From Haplosporangium gracile (Eukaryota; Mortierellomycota; Mortierellomycetes; Mortierellales; Mortierellaceae), in the NCBI GenBank assembly GCA_015499985.1, contig JAAAUF010000080.1:1-64000 (forward strand): a stretch of 64,000 bases of DNA, read 5' to 3'. The translations under genes and the position numbers were made by a program. Of this stretch, positions 12,579 to 24,358 are shown in pieces. The notes beneath the pieces are model-generated. The model saw only the letters and a program-made list of their open reading frames with translations. It was not told where the DNA came from and searched no databases. How positions within the stretch are numbered: the first letter of the stretch is position 1; every line of letters starts with the position of its first letter.

Positions 12579-12893
12579 ACGAACAAGAAGGCCAAGATTG
12601 ACAGTGAAGGCAAGGAGGATGTAGAAATGTCTGCAGCTTCAGAGGAAGTTAGCAATGACACCGACGATGATAGCGATTCGAGCGATGATGACTCGAGTGA
12701 CGATGACGATTCGTCGGACGATTCTTCAGATTCGAGCGATCATGAAGATGACGCTGAAGAAGTCGGTGTTGCGGTAGCTGAGGAGGAAGAAGAGGAAGGA
12801 AAGGAAGTTGATGCAACCAATGCAGAGCTCAAAATTGGTCAAGCCATCTTGGAAGCCTTCAATCAAGACTTTGGTGGTTCTGCCGCCGAATAA
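10715..12893 (+). CDS. BCD1: HIT zinc-finger box C/D snoRNA assembly factor (Bcd1/ZNHIT6)
   Basis: Four exons (10715-11084, 11215-11611, 11723-11933, 12060-12893), all in phase, give 603 residues. A zf-HIT finger lies at about 67-101 (CEVC, KCPGC, CQTC, SLAC and H/C ligands). It is followed by the Bcd1-type region: YNFLEEV, an Arg/Asn-rich linker, LKKRKENHTNW, LNWTIEWLFPE and RLYFVIPLRH. Bcd1 is needed for early assembly and stability of box C/D snoRNPs in the nucleus. The C-terminal half of the last exon is low complexity: Thr runs, a poly-Ala tract from a GCT repeat near 12550-12580, and a long Asp/Ser acidic tract. That makes it longer than the yeast (about 366) and human (about 470) proteins. 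The stop codon runs directly into an A-rich 3' end. Confidence 0.9.
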
Positions 12894-13416
12894 AAAAAAA
12901 ACGCCAACTACAAAGCCAAGCAAGTATAACAGACACAACAGTTGTTGTTATTTGTTATTTGAATATTTGTTATTATCTGTGAAATGGGAAAAGAATGGTA
13001 TACGGAAAAAGAAAGCTATGTAAAAGAAACAAGAAACGGACACCTCACATTTTTGAGGAGATGTTTATCCGTTGATAAAGAACGAACGAGAAAGGAATGA
13101 AACGACAAAGGGAAGAAAGAACAGATGGGAGAAAAGAAAAAGAAAAAAAGATTGAGATATCCAAGTGAACGAGATAAATATTTGTAAATGAGGGAAGAGA
13201 GATCGAGATGGATATTACTTGGTAGATGCTGGTAGAGGAGGTATTGGTAAAAAACAAAGTAGACTGAGAGAGGAGAGAGGGGAAGACAGGCCGTCATCAC
13301 CCTCTCAACTCTCTTTGCCTCTGGCTACTTTTGCTTAGCCTTGATTTTGGGGCCTTGTGGAGGAGGAGGAAGGGAAGGAGAGCTTGCTGTACAACTTTGT
13401 CTCTCGCGCGGTGCTT
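12894..13416. other. Convergent 3' region
   Basis: Holds the 3' ends of two converging genes. Sequence is purine-rich on the + strand (GA-rich runs near 13080-13290). No coding region seen. Confidence 0.45.
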
Positions 13417-15509
13417 TTACAGGAGACCACAGTCGCGAAGGTTAGTCTGAATGATAATGTCGCTGACGGCGGCCATGACGAACTTGATCTGGCTGGTGTC
13501 GGTTGCGCACGTAAAGTGGGCGTAGATCTGCTTGGTGTCGGACAAGTTCAGGTTGACGAACCGTTGGAGAATATACTGCGATGCCAGATCATAGTCGTCT
13601 CCGCCTAAAGGAGTGATCAAAAAAAGTAAGACACATAACGTTTTTGTGTTAGACAGTGACCCAGACCGTTATCATGTTTCAGAACAACTACCCATCAGTC
13701 TCATCACCTCAACACGGCTAAGTTGTTTACCTTCATAGTCGGGGAAGTACTTGCGCATGGGCGAGATGGGCAACTTCTCCTTAAAGCGATCGATTTTGTT
13801 GAGGAAGAGAATGATCGACGTTTTTACAAACCACCGCGAGTTGCAGATAGAGTCAAAGAGAGTCAATGCCTCTTGCATACGGTTGACCGTCTCGTCCTCA
13901 AAAAGCAACTGGTCGTACTCCGAGATCGCCACCAAGAACACAATCGCCGTGACATTCTCAAAGCAATGGATCCACTTTTTACGCTCGGATCGCTGACCAC
14001 CCACGTCGAACATCATGTAGGTCAAGTCACCAATCACAAAGCGCGTCTCGGTAATACCCGTGGTCTTGACACGAGACCGGAGTACATCTTGGTCTGTGGG
14101 GATGTAATCTGACTTGGCAATCCGGTCGATCGAATCAAAGTAGCTAATAAAAGTAATTTATAAAGAATTGTGGGATTAGATACAAATGGACAAACGGGAA
14201 TGAATAGCCCTCTGGCCAACAAAAAGATACTTACTATTTGGCAGAGTCGTTGAGCTGGTACTCGCGGCTGCGCTGGAAGGCCTGCTGGACATTAGGGTCA
14301 ACCCAAAGGTTCTGAACGGCAACAGCAACCTCATGGGGCATGTACTCGCCTTCGATTTGGGGAGGCAGGCTCATGACAATAATGGCATAGTTGCGGTTGG
14401 CATCGTGGTAGAGAGGCAACTCCATCTTGTCCATGGCCTCAAGAATAACGCGCATACTAAATTGATAAAGCAAGACAAAAAAGGATAAACGGTGAATAGC
14501 TGAACATGCGTAAAAGCTTACTCAGACACTATTTGCCTCAAGTCCTCTGCCCTCGTTGTTTGGTTAACTAGACAATTGAATTTTCTTCATCCTTCACTCG
14601 TTCACATTGCAGTAAAGCGCCACGCTGATAAGTAGAGCGATGGCATAGTGTTCCATATTCGCGTTAGCAAGCGATTTTTTAAATTTTAGTTGACCCAAAC
14701 CCAATGAATGTGTAACACCACTCCAACGGCGCTCCAATGCGCTTTTGCATTCCAAGCAAAACGTGTAGCCCAAAAGCAACGCTGTGTAACCGGAACGAAA
14801 AACGATATCACCAATGCATATTTGTTTGGGTGTTGTTTTACCCTTTGTCGCCTTTTTCCTTAGAAAACAAGGAGGCGTCGCAAATGTAACAAAAGGGTGC
14901 ACGGGTATTATGCATCACAAAAAAGATTTTTTTTTGTGGGGGGTTAGGGGGCAAGGAGTCACCAGGTAGACAGGAAAGCACCCTCCCTTGTTCGCATAAT
15001 TAGGATGTGGGTTTTGCGTCTGCATAGAATTGTGCTCAGTCTAGCCCACCACGAACAAGGCCCTAGTTCTTTTTTTTTCCTACTTCTTTCTTACCTTTGG
15101 ACAGTGTTGGAAAAGATGATTTCCTTGAAGGCTTCCCGCTCCTCCTTAGAGTAGCCTCCATCGTGGATCAACTTCATCTGCTTGAGGATGGTCGACTTGC
15201 CAGACTCTCCGGCACCTGCATTAATTCATGCACGCAGAACATAAATCAATGAGCGTAAGAATTCGATCAGACATAGTTTAAAACATCAACCCCTGGCTTG
15301 CATGAATGAAGACATAATGCAAACCGTTGTTGGCATTTGCTTTTTTGTCGAAATTGCGCTGTTACATATATCCTTTTGGCTGTCTCCTTACCGAGCAACA
15401 ACATCTTGACTTCGTTGCGCATCTGCATGCGGTCGCGGCGAAGCTGGTTCTCAATATCTTCATTTCGGCTACGGCCCTCCTTATCTTCTTGGCTGATGCA
15501 GCAACCCAT
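13417..15509 (-). CDS. G-protein alpha subunit, canonical (fungal Gi-like)
   Basis: Five exons (15509-15392, 15215-15095, 14456-14235, 14143-13731, 13604-13417) give 353 residues, the usual G-alpha length. The N-terminus MGCCIS carries the Gly for myristoylation and Cys for palmitoylation. P-loop GAGESGKST, switch [13 protein letters not shown] with the catalytic Arg, switch [14 protein letters not shown] with the catalytic Gln, base-recognition NKID and TCAT are all intact. The C-terminus is DCGLL, with a Cys four residues from the end as in Gi-type subunits. It would couple seven-TM receptors to cAMP or MAPK signalling at the plasma membrane. The second intron (14457-15094) is unusually long at 638 bases. 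A second, divergent G-alpha gene lies about 15 kb away on the same strand. Confidence 0.96.
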
Positions 15510-17956
15510 GGTGGTGTATGTGTCTTGTTTTAAGGAAGGGTGAGGTTGGAGGGTGTCGAGTGTGTAAGGCTAACGATGGCCGATTTGGCAGGCGTTAAAG
15601 GAGAGGGGGCTGACTGGGATGGGCGCTGGTTGGTAGAGAGTAATCGAGTGCTGTTAATAAAATAGGGGAGGTAATGGTAGAGAAAGGTATATTCTGGTCA
15701 GTACGTGATACCTTCATGGAGCAAAGAAAGGTTGAATAAAGACGGGTGCCTGAGTTAAGTGAGCATTCATTACAGGCGTCGGAGAAGAATGAATCGGAGA
15801 GTTTGGTAAATAAAATATATAACACGTAAATGAAGGTTGAGTAATAATGGGGAGAGGAGACAGCGATGATGGAGTTGAGGAACAAGAAAGTAGCTACTGC
15901 TGCTTTAGGGTGGTGACTTGATGGAGGAGGAACAAAAAGTGAGTGAGTAAAAGAGAGGAAAACTAGACGCAGAATATTCAATTACGAAAAAGGAGCTCTT
16001 CTAATAGGATCAACAGAGCGTAAGCAGCCTTATGTCTGTTCGTCGTTGGCTGTCAAGGCGTTAGGGCGCTCTCTATCGACATCAAGCTACTGCGAATCTT
16101 TTTTGGATGTGGAAATGGTTTTTAACGGGGAGGGATTACTGAGCACTGTGAGAAGAGGAAGAGAGAGAGAAGAAAGAAGGAGAGCGGGCGAGCGCGAGTG
16201 CATGTACCAGAGATAAGACGGAAGAAAAAGAGAAAAAAGGGTCGGGCGAAATGGGGCAGGCAGATATGGCAACAGCAAGTACAGTAAGTGCAGACGATGG
16301 GATGGAAAACTGAGAGCCTGTTCGAGCCAGGAGGCGAAAAGGATCAAGGTCCAAGGCTCAAATGTGTTCCTTCTTTTTGCCTTGTTCTCGTTATTCTTCT
16401 GGTCTGGTCTGCTCTGAGTCAGGAGGAAGGTGAGCGCGTAACGAAAGTGTCAAGAGTGTGTGAAGGTACGAAGCAGGAATGAATGGCTTTGAAGGTGGTG
16501 CTGTAGAGACATTCAGAGGTAAACTGCAAGGGGACCTTTTAGGCTTTGGCTCCAGTCGGCTAGATCTCTCGGACCCCCCTCGTTCAACGCACAGAGATAA
16601 GACGCCGACGAAGCAACTATCGCGACGCTCTCTGTCTGTCTTTGTCTCTATCCGTCTTTCTCAGGCCACTTTCCTTTTGATCGTTCCCTCATTTTCTCTT
16701 ATCCATCAAATCCCTCGCTGGCTCTCTCCTTCCTTCCCCTCAAAACGGGTCTCAGGATGTCCTTGCGTAAGGTACCCATGGAGTCTTGTTGTTGCTGTTG
16801 TTCAAGTATCACTTCTGAGCAGGCAGGGGGAGGAACCAGGAATAAAAAAAACGAAAAAGGGGCACGCATATAAGACATACAGAGGGAAAGGGAAACAAGG
16901 GAACAAGGGGGCAGGGAAAAAAACGAGAGGAGAGAGAGGGGAGTGAGAGAGTGGGATGCCATGGGAACTAGGAGGTGTATGGTGTGTGTGTGAGTGTGTA
17001 TGTGTGGAAAATGGGACCAATTGCTGAATTGCTGGAGCATATTTTTTTTTCCTTTTGAACTGGTGACCACGGTGAGGTGACACGATTGGGGGGGGGACAA
17101 GGGGGCTGTTCATGGTAGCCAACCATGTGGGAAGAAGGGACGAACACAAATAAAACGGCTCAACAATAATAATAATGTGGACAAGAGAGACGAAAAGAGG
17201 AGTTGCAAAGCGAGGCGGGAGGGTAATTGAACCGGGTAGAACTGGACTGAACAATTGCCCCAAAAACAACAATCGAGGTACAAACCTTTTTTTGCTTTGC
17301 TTTGCTTTGGACAAGGGGGATGCGGGATTGTTAGGGCAGGATACGATCGGGCCAGGGGGTTGGTTTTTTGGTGTCTGTCGAGAAATGGCTAGGTGACAGG
17401 CAGAGAAAGGGCTGTGGAAATTTGTTGTCTGTTATTGCAGAAAGAGATGTTCAGGCGTGTGCAGTAGAAAGAAAGGTGAATGGGTGAGAAATGAAGGATG
17501 TATGTGCTAGTGATGGAATGAGTGATTAGTTTGACGCAGAGAGTATGCAGTTAACGGTGAAGAGGAATGAGTAAAGTAAGGTAAGAGTGTGTGCGTGTAC
17601 AAGTAAGTGGTGAGTGTAAAAGGCAAAGGCGAGAGAGGAGACAAAGAGTCAAGAGAGAAGAGAGAGGAGAGTTGTGAGTTTGGGGACTACAGTCGAGAGA
17701 GAAGAAGAAAGAGAAGAGAGAGAAGAGAGAGAAGAGAGAGAGAGAGAAGAATAAGAGCGAAAAAGAGGAAAGAGGGAAGAGGATAAAGAAATAAGAAAAT
17801 GGCCTCTCATCATCACCCCGCCAAAATAACATTTCTCTCTCTTCGGCCAATTAACCAAGGTTTCGCTCTTCTTGCTTTGCTTTGCTTGATCTTGTGGTAA
17901 CGTCTTTATTGGGCATTGGACCAGTATCTCCAACAAAGTAAGACAAGCACAAGCAG

Positions 17957-18036
17957 AAACAAAAAAAAAAAAAAAAAAGCAAAAAGCAAAAGCAAAAGCA
18001 AAAAAGCAAAAAGCAAAAGCAAAAGCAAAAAAGCAA
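17957..18036. repeat. Poly-A and AAAAGC-type tandem repeat
   Basis: A run of about 18 A is followed by repeated AAAAGC/AAAAAGC/AAAAAAGC units, roughly a dozen copies. The complementary GCTTT units also occur as short arrays near 17292-17308 and 17872-17886. It is a microsatellite-like array without evident function. Confidence 0.75.
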
Positions 18037-18664
18037 TCGATACTCTAGTTAGTGCACAATCGGGCATTGTCCACCTTGTTCATCCATTTCTTCCTCTGCC
18101 TTTTGAAAGGATGAGCAATGAAGGAGAATTGAATAAACAACCCCGCCAATAAACAACAACAACAAACACTTCCTCATCGCTTTCCCTCTCTTTTTTTTTT
18201 TGTCCAATTCCTCATTGCACCTCAATCGCACTTATCCGATTTGATTCTGCTCAACACCTCGTCAATGAAGCTGTTGCTGCCATTGCAGTAATTGACAAAG
18301 ACAACAATGAACAACGGACCGAACGTTGAGACAACGAGGCGAGGGACAGACACATCCAAACTACGCGCCCGTGCCGGTCTACATTTTGAACGATTAATAG
18401 AAAAATGGCGGATTGGTCAAAGAGGCCCAGTTGCCAGGCCCAGCCCTTCCTTGTGTCGTTGTTTGTCTTAACGAATGGTCAATTGCATGGGCGCGTTTCT
18501 TCTCTTTCTCTCTCTTTCCCCCTGTTGTCCCCTTGGCCCCCGCCTCCTCTCTCTTCGCTTGCTCACTTCGTTTTTCACTCTTCTTTTTCTTCGCTCATTC
18601 TCCCCCTTTTTTCATTGAGCCTTTTCGTTTAATTACCATCCTTATGAGTTGAATAAATGAACGA

Positions 18665-18713
18665 TAGAGAGAAAGAAAGAAAGAAAGAAAGAAAGAAGAA
18701 AGAAAGAAAGAAG
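18665..18713. repeat. GAAA microsatellite
   Basis: Tandem GAAA units with one GAA interruption, about ten copies. Confidence 0.75.
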
Positions 18714-20831
18714 AGCTCCCCTTTTTGTTGAGAGTGGAATTTTGCAGTGCTGTTGTTGCACGATCGTCTTTTTTTCACAGCGACTGTTCGCAACACAGGC
18801 GTTGCTTTACTTGCAACAATCCCATGGAGGGAGACTATTGAACCCCATACATTTCTAAGTTAAAAAATATAGCGTGTCTGCAGGATTTGAGTTTCCATTA
18901 CTGCGCTCATAAAAAGTACACACAAGGGCAACTTGCTTTCTATCGAGAAGGAGAAGGATAAGGAGAAAGTGAAGGAGGATAAAGAACAAGAAGGAAGAAG
19001 CATAGATGGGATGAGATGAGATGGGGTCACCAAAAACAACTCAACCCAATTAAAAAAAATTCGAGGGGGTGAAAAATGGATAATGACAGTGAATGAGAAC
19101 GAAGCATGAGTCCATCCATCCATATTGAGCACAAACCAGCCAAAAAAGAAACTAATTGGGCTTGGACCATGGAGAAGGGCGAGTGAAGAGGGAGGTGGAG
19201 TATGAGGAGGAAGGAGGGGGCCCATCATGCATTAATTGTTTGTTTTTGTCGTATTATTTCTGGTATAGTTACAGTCGCGCCATGGTACTCAAGGAGTCGC
19301 AGCGAGAGAGAAGACAAACATCAACATCGGGCGACAACATCAACATTAAAATAACGATAATAAACAAATTGCATGAATCCAGCAATTGGTTTTTTTTTAT
19401 ATTGTCGCCTTTTGCATCCCTTTGTTTCTTGTAGGACAACAATGGTCTGATTGCAATAACCTTTTTTTTGGCGTTGTGTTGCGTGTGCTGTGTGTGTGTG
19501 TGCCTTGCAACTTTGAAGGGTAAAAGGCTTCTTGTGTGCATTTAGTTATTAACCAAAGGGGGGAGGAAGCAATCAAAAAGAAAACAAAACACGGAGTAAG
19601 GGAGAGAGAAAGAGAGAAACAGAAGGCAAGGGGTTCACCAAGGGTGATTCAGAGCAAAACAAAACGCAATGTACTTTGTTTGCTCCAACATGGACATACG
19701 CACATATTTACGCGCACCCAATCGAAAACAACACACTCCAACCGCAAAATGCATCATACGTACACTTTCTTGATCGACCAAAAGGAATTACAGTTTGAAC
19801 AATGCTATTCGATGCTGAAGGACGACAACACTTTCTCTTCCCTTTTTGTTGCCTTTTTGACCAACGGCTCAGTACAATTCCCCCTCCCCGCCCAAAAAAA
19901 CACCACAACAAGGGATCATTTGTTTTCAGCTGCGACCAAAAAAGCCCATCATGCAAGGGGAAGGAAGCATGGTTGTTTATTTCGTCCAAATATCCTTAAA
20001 CCCGTCTGTTAAATCGCCGGTCGCAAACACAAAAGGCATTTTTCGCCTTTCTTTTGACAAGAGCAGAGAATGTGACCCAGGCGTGTGTACCTTGATGTTC
20101 AAACAGAGCCATTGATTTGAATCGGATCACCCTCTTTTTCTGCTGGTCTCCTCCCTCCCTCCCCCCTCTCTCTCTCTCCTTCCGCTCCCAACGTATGCAT
20201 GGCAAAATGGTGGAATTTTTAGGAGGGTAATCAAGCGAGGGAGAGCAAGCGAGGGAGAGCAAGAGAAAGAGGAAATATGCCCCATAGACCAAAGTTGAAT
20301 ACGAGGCACCCTGTCTTTTTAGCTTCATCCTACTCCTCTCCAAAGCTCAAGGAATCTTGATTTCCAGAAAGTCCAAGGGGTGAAAAAAAAGCCAGGAAGG
20401 GGTAGGACTATATCAAGGCAAACGCGGGATGGAAATAAAAAACGCGCTAGAAAGGCACCCGTATTTACCCTCATGCCCCGGCTCACCACTTTTTCTTTCT
20501 ACATCTCTTTTTCTCCCTCTGTGTATCTCTCACTAAGACGTACCCAGGCTGAGGCGCCACTCAAAGCAACTTACAATTATGTATATCCTGGACATAGCGC
20601 CGTAGACAGACACATAGGCCATACATGCAAAATAAATGAACCGCGTCAGGGAGTTGGACGCGTGTCAGATCTCAACGGATAACTTCCACAAACAATAATG
20701 GGGAAACGGATCTAAAGAGGCGAAAAGGGGCCAATCTGTTTTAGCTTTTGCATCTTGACCCCAAGAGGAAAAATACGCACACACACGCACGAACACACAC
20801 AACGGACATAGACGCCAGAAAATACGCAAAC

Positions 20832-20990
20832 CTATTAAAAATAAAACGACAATACATCAACCCTCCGATATGCACAGCATTCATGCAGACAATGAGGATG
20901 GGCCATATCATGTTGTCGAGGGCGCCAGTTTTTTTGTGCATATTTTTCGCGTAAGGACCTATCGCAGTTCCACGTTCAAGGTCCTTCAAA
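20832..20990 (-). other. Possible isolated exon of an unrecognised membrane protein
   Basis: On the minus strand CTACAG at 20991-20996 precedes an open frame reading LKDLERGTAIGPYAKN, then a hydrophobic stretch including IWPILIVCMNAVHIGGLMY, and it ends at a possible donor (AG/GTTTGC, 20832). Codon choice looks coding-like. No neighbouring exon could be joined in phase with confidence, so this may be part of a gene broken by unseen exons, a gene remnant, or chance. Confidence 0.25.
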
Positions 20991-22239
20991 CTGTAGGAAA
21001 GAGACAGAGTGACGGAAAGAGAGTGTGTGTATGTGTGCGTGATTGAAGGCAGAAGGATTGCTCTCGGATCTGAATCGTTAACCAGCATCGGTTCGACCCT
21101 TCTCCTGAACGCCTATCTCAACTTACACTAGCCCTCTCCATTAAGAGGGAAAAGAGGAGGGTAAGCATAGCATAGAATAATAACGTCTTTTTTTTTGTTT
21201 CCCCCCTGGATTTGGCCAAAGACCTTTGAATTCTCCACCACAACACGAAACACGAACTCAGAATCAGGGGCTACGACAAAACAACTACAAAATCCGTTTG
21301 TCTTCTCTTCTCTCAAAAGAGCATGAACAGGACCAAGACTAATCGAGGCCCAAGCGGTGCAACCACGCTCCACTTGCTCACTCCCTTTACTCCCTTTTTT
21401 TTTGAGACCCGATCGATACACTAGCTGCTTTATCCTCAGTTGCATTAGCGCACAGTTTGAAAAGGAAGAAGGAGTGGATGGAGGAGGCTTAAAAGAGAAG
21501 GCACTCCTGGCTGGGTCATGCAAGATACACAGGTGAGCAAGAGAGACAGGCACCTATGAGCCTTATTTTGCAGTCAAAGTCCTCGAAGGTCATTGTAGCT
21601 ACTCGTTGAAGTGTGTCGTCATGGTATGTTTGGCCTGTAGTACTGGACACCCTTTGTTATCTCTCCTGCTGCTGCGTTTTGCACTTTACACATTCACTCC
21701 TCTTTCTTTTCCTTTCATCCGTCATCCATTCTTTCACGAAGTCGTTTGTAATGCTGAGATGGTTGTATTATTAATTATGTATATGAAGAGTCGCCTCAAG
21801 CCTCTCGCTGAGAGCCACTTAACCCCAACTCTCCGCACCATTCCCAGCTCCCGACCCAAGTCACCAACCGTTCTTGTCCTGCTTGCTGCAAACGACAAGA
21901 CCGCATGCACACTCTTAAGGAAAACGTGTGTTTATGTTGTGTTCACAACGACATTGTTTATATCTCCGTGCCTTGCCCTTGATCGTACAAGCAAAAAAAA
22001 AGGCGGGGCAACAAAAGCAGATCCGTGCCACAATCTGAGACCAACCACATAAATTCGAGAGGGCTGCCCACCTGCAGCTGAGGAGAATAAGGACCAGCCA
22101 TGGGCCGCTTGAAGGTTAATGTTGTTGCTGAGTTGTTTCTCTGTTGTCTTGAAGATAGATAGATGGTGCGGGTTGTGATGATGGTGCAATCGGTTGTCGG
22201 TATAGACTGCTTACGCCACACCTTGTTTTCAGCACCTCT

Positions 22240-22452
22240 TCAAAAGATGACATCCTTCCAGAGCGCATGGAACTCGTTGACGCAAGACGCGGTCCATTCC
22301 AGCAACTGCGCGGCGTTGTTGAGCAAGGGCATTCCTGGGATCAACAATGGCTCACGTGGAATCCCAAACTCGTCCACTGCTTGGTATTGGTCCTCCTCCG
22401 GCTTGAGCATGTAGAAGTGCGATAGGATCAGAACCATGAGCAGGACAGTCAT
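22240..22452 (-). CDS. Small hypothetical protein with N-terminal hydrophobic segment
   Basis: A 70-residue frame with a clearly coding-like codon pattern (many C- and G-ending codons) unlike its AT-rich surroundings. The N-terminus (MTVLLMVLILSHFYML) is a short hydrophobic signal or anchor segment. The rest is mixed and acidic, with KPEEDQYQAVDEFG and a region ending LEWTASC...FHALWKDVIF. I do not recognise the family. It lacks the CAAX end expected of a G-gamma subunit. More exons in the 20.5-22.1 kb region on the same strand cannot be excluded, so this may be only part of a gene. Confidence 0.45.
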   Translation of the reverse strand: MTVLLMVLILSHFYMLKPEEDQYQAVDEFGIPREPLLIPGMPLLNNAAQLLEWTASCVNEFHALWKDVIF

Positions 22453-24358
22453 CTTGTTATTGGTATGTGCGTGATTGCCGGGTTCTTTTGATGGTTGAGT
22501 GTTGAAAAGGCTGGTAGAAGAAGATGCGAGGATGAGCGAAAGAAGGAAAAGGAGGCCGGAAATAAAGAAGAGGGGTTATTAGAGGAAAGTAGGTGAGAGG
22601 TAGTAACGAAAAAAACGCATCCTTATTTCTTTCTCTCGCTCACTAAGCTTATCCTCCTCGTTGTTCGGGCTACTATGCCATATATCATCATGCTTGAGAT
22701 GGGGTGCAGGGAGAGGATCAAGGAAGGGACGAAGGAGGTAAAGAAAAGCTATCAAACAATCGACAATCCTGCATTCGACATTCCAAAGAATTCTAAGGAA
22801 TAAAAATCACGTTCCTTTCGGTTTTTCTTTTTGCGCTGTTGTTTCCACAATGGTCTCCTTCCCTCTTTCTAGAGGACACACCTATGTAGCACCCAATAAC
22901 CCAAGAAGAGACCTTTCTTGCGGTACTTTCTCTCGTCGTTCCACGGCTCGCTATTTTCGATTTAGTTCAACAAACCAAGTACGGCAAGTTTAATAAACAC
23001 GTCAAGAAAGAGAGAGAGTACCAGATTCGAGTGCGCACCAACCCATCAATATCAAGCCAACCGAACCTATGCTACAAAAGGGCTGGCGTCCTCTCTTTTC
23101 ATTATTTCTTGCCGCTCTTTTTTACACGGGGTAGAGGACAAAGCCCTTTTACTCTCTGGCAAAAGTTGTTTTCTTCTTTTCGTTCAGGAGGCGTTGAGGC
23201 TTAGCTGCCCTTCTTCTGTCTAGCCTGAAGCGTCTGAGGAACAAGTTCAGTCTGTCCGTCCGCCCGTCGTGCGTGTTTCTGTATGTGGATATCATATTTT
23301 TGTAAATAACAAGACAGGAGACAGGAGACATAGACAAAGGGAGCAGAGATATAAAAAAAGGGTGCCCATATTTAGGTGCAAAATAAGGACAACCATGAAA
23401 AAAGGAACGCCTTTGATAAGTCGACGCGGTAACAAAGCATCGCGAGGTTCAGAGAGACCTCAAACCACTGAATCCTGCCTGCCCGCTTGTCATCGCCAAC
23501 AGCGGGTTTTGTGAGTATTTTTTTGCTTTGTTTGATAGAAATAGGCACCAGAAGAGGAAAAGGGGAAGAAGAAAAAGAAAAAAAAGGAGTTGAGGGGAAC
23601 ACAAAGAGATACACGAAAACAAAGTGAAAAAGAGAGAGTAAGACAGAAGTCTACAGAAAAGGCAACAATAAAAGCGAGAAAGACAAATGTGACAAAAGAT
23701 ATGGCTTTATCGGCAACAGCGACAGCTGCTTGTTTGTTGATAGGAGTAAATCCTTTCTCGGTTGGAATGTTAATAACCAGACATGGTGGTGTGGATGAGA
23801 GGATATATTGGTAGTCTAGCAAACTTCTCGGGCTTGTCAAAGAGAAAACAAGAGACAGGCCTCGCTTCGCCTCTACTTCAGTCGTCGCGTTTTGTGTCTG
23901 ATCAGTTTAACGCGTCTTGTCTCGCACTTTGATATTTTGTCGGATCGCCCTTTTGACACGTCAATTCACGCGGAGCGGCTCCGTTTTTATTTTATTTATG
24001 TCTTTTCTCTTCTGGCCCTTTCACTTCTCTCTCTCGCTCTCGCTCTCCCACCTTCTTCTCTTTGCTTCGCTTTTCCACGCAAACTTTGCCCCACAGCCAC
24101 CCTTTCCTCTCTCGCTCATTTCTTTCCCTCTCAAGCATTCATCCGTACATTCACTTTCTCTCTCTCTCCTTCTCTTTTTTCTTCTTCACACTCAGTCTGG
24201 CTCACACTGTTTCTACTTACTCTCCTACTCTCCGGACTCATTCTTGTCGACTTTATCCATCTTCTCCAAACCTATCCCCATCTTCCTCCACCACTACTCA
24301 ATTCCAACTCTCGCTCTATACCCTCCCTCCTTTTCTTCTCATCCCCCCTCTGCATGAA
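22453..24358. other. Intergenic region, no gene seen
   Basis: No coding-like frame seen. From about 23990 to 24350 the + strand is a CT-rich tract (TCTCTCTCGCTCTCGC-type), the presumed leader of the gene at 24359. Confidence 0.45.

Larger units (their letters stand above)
15510..22239. other. Gene-poor low-complexity region of 6.7 kb
   Basis: No complete gene could be assembled. The region is dominated by GA/CT-rich tracts, poly-A/T runs and microsatellites: CT runs at 15980-17080 and 17640-17770, AAAAGC arrays at 17957-18036, and a GAAA array at 18665-18713. It includes the upstream region of the G-alpha gene. One stretch at 20832-20990 on the minus strand has an acceptor, a donor and a coding-like hydrophobic frame and is listed separately. 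Confidence 0.4.

Noticed and set aside
17957..18036. CRISPR-like or functional repeat array
   Set aside because: Units of 6-7 bases without unique spacers; a plain microsatellite in a nuclear fungal genome.
22240..22452. G-gamma subunit, given the nearby G-alpha genes
   Set aside because: No C-terminal CAAX box and no G-gamma coiled-coil pattern; the N-terminus is hydrophobic.
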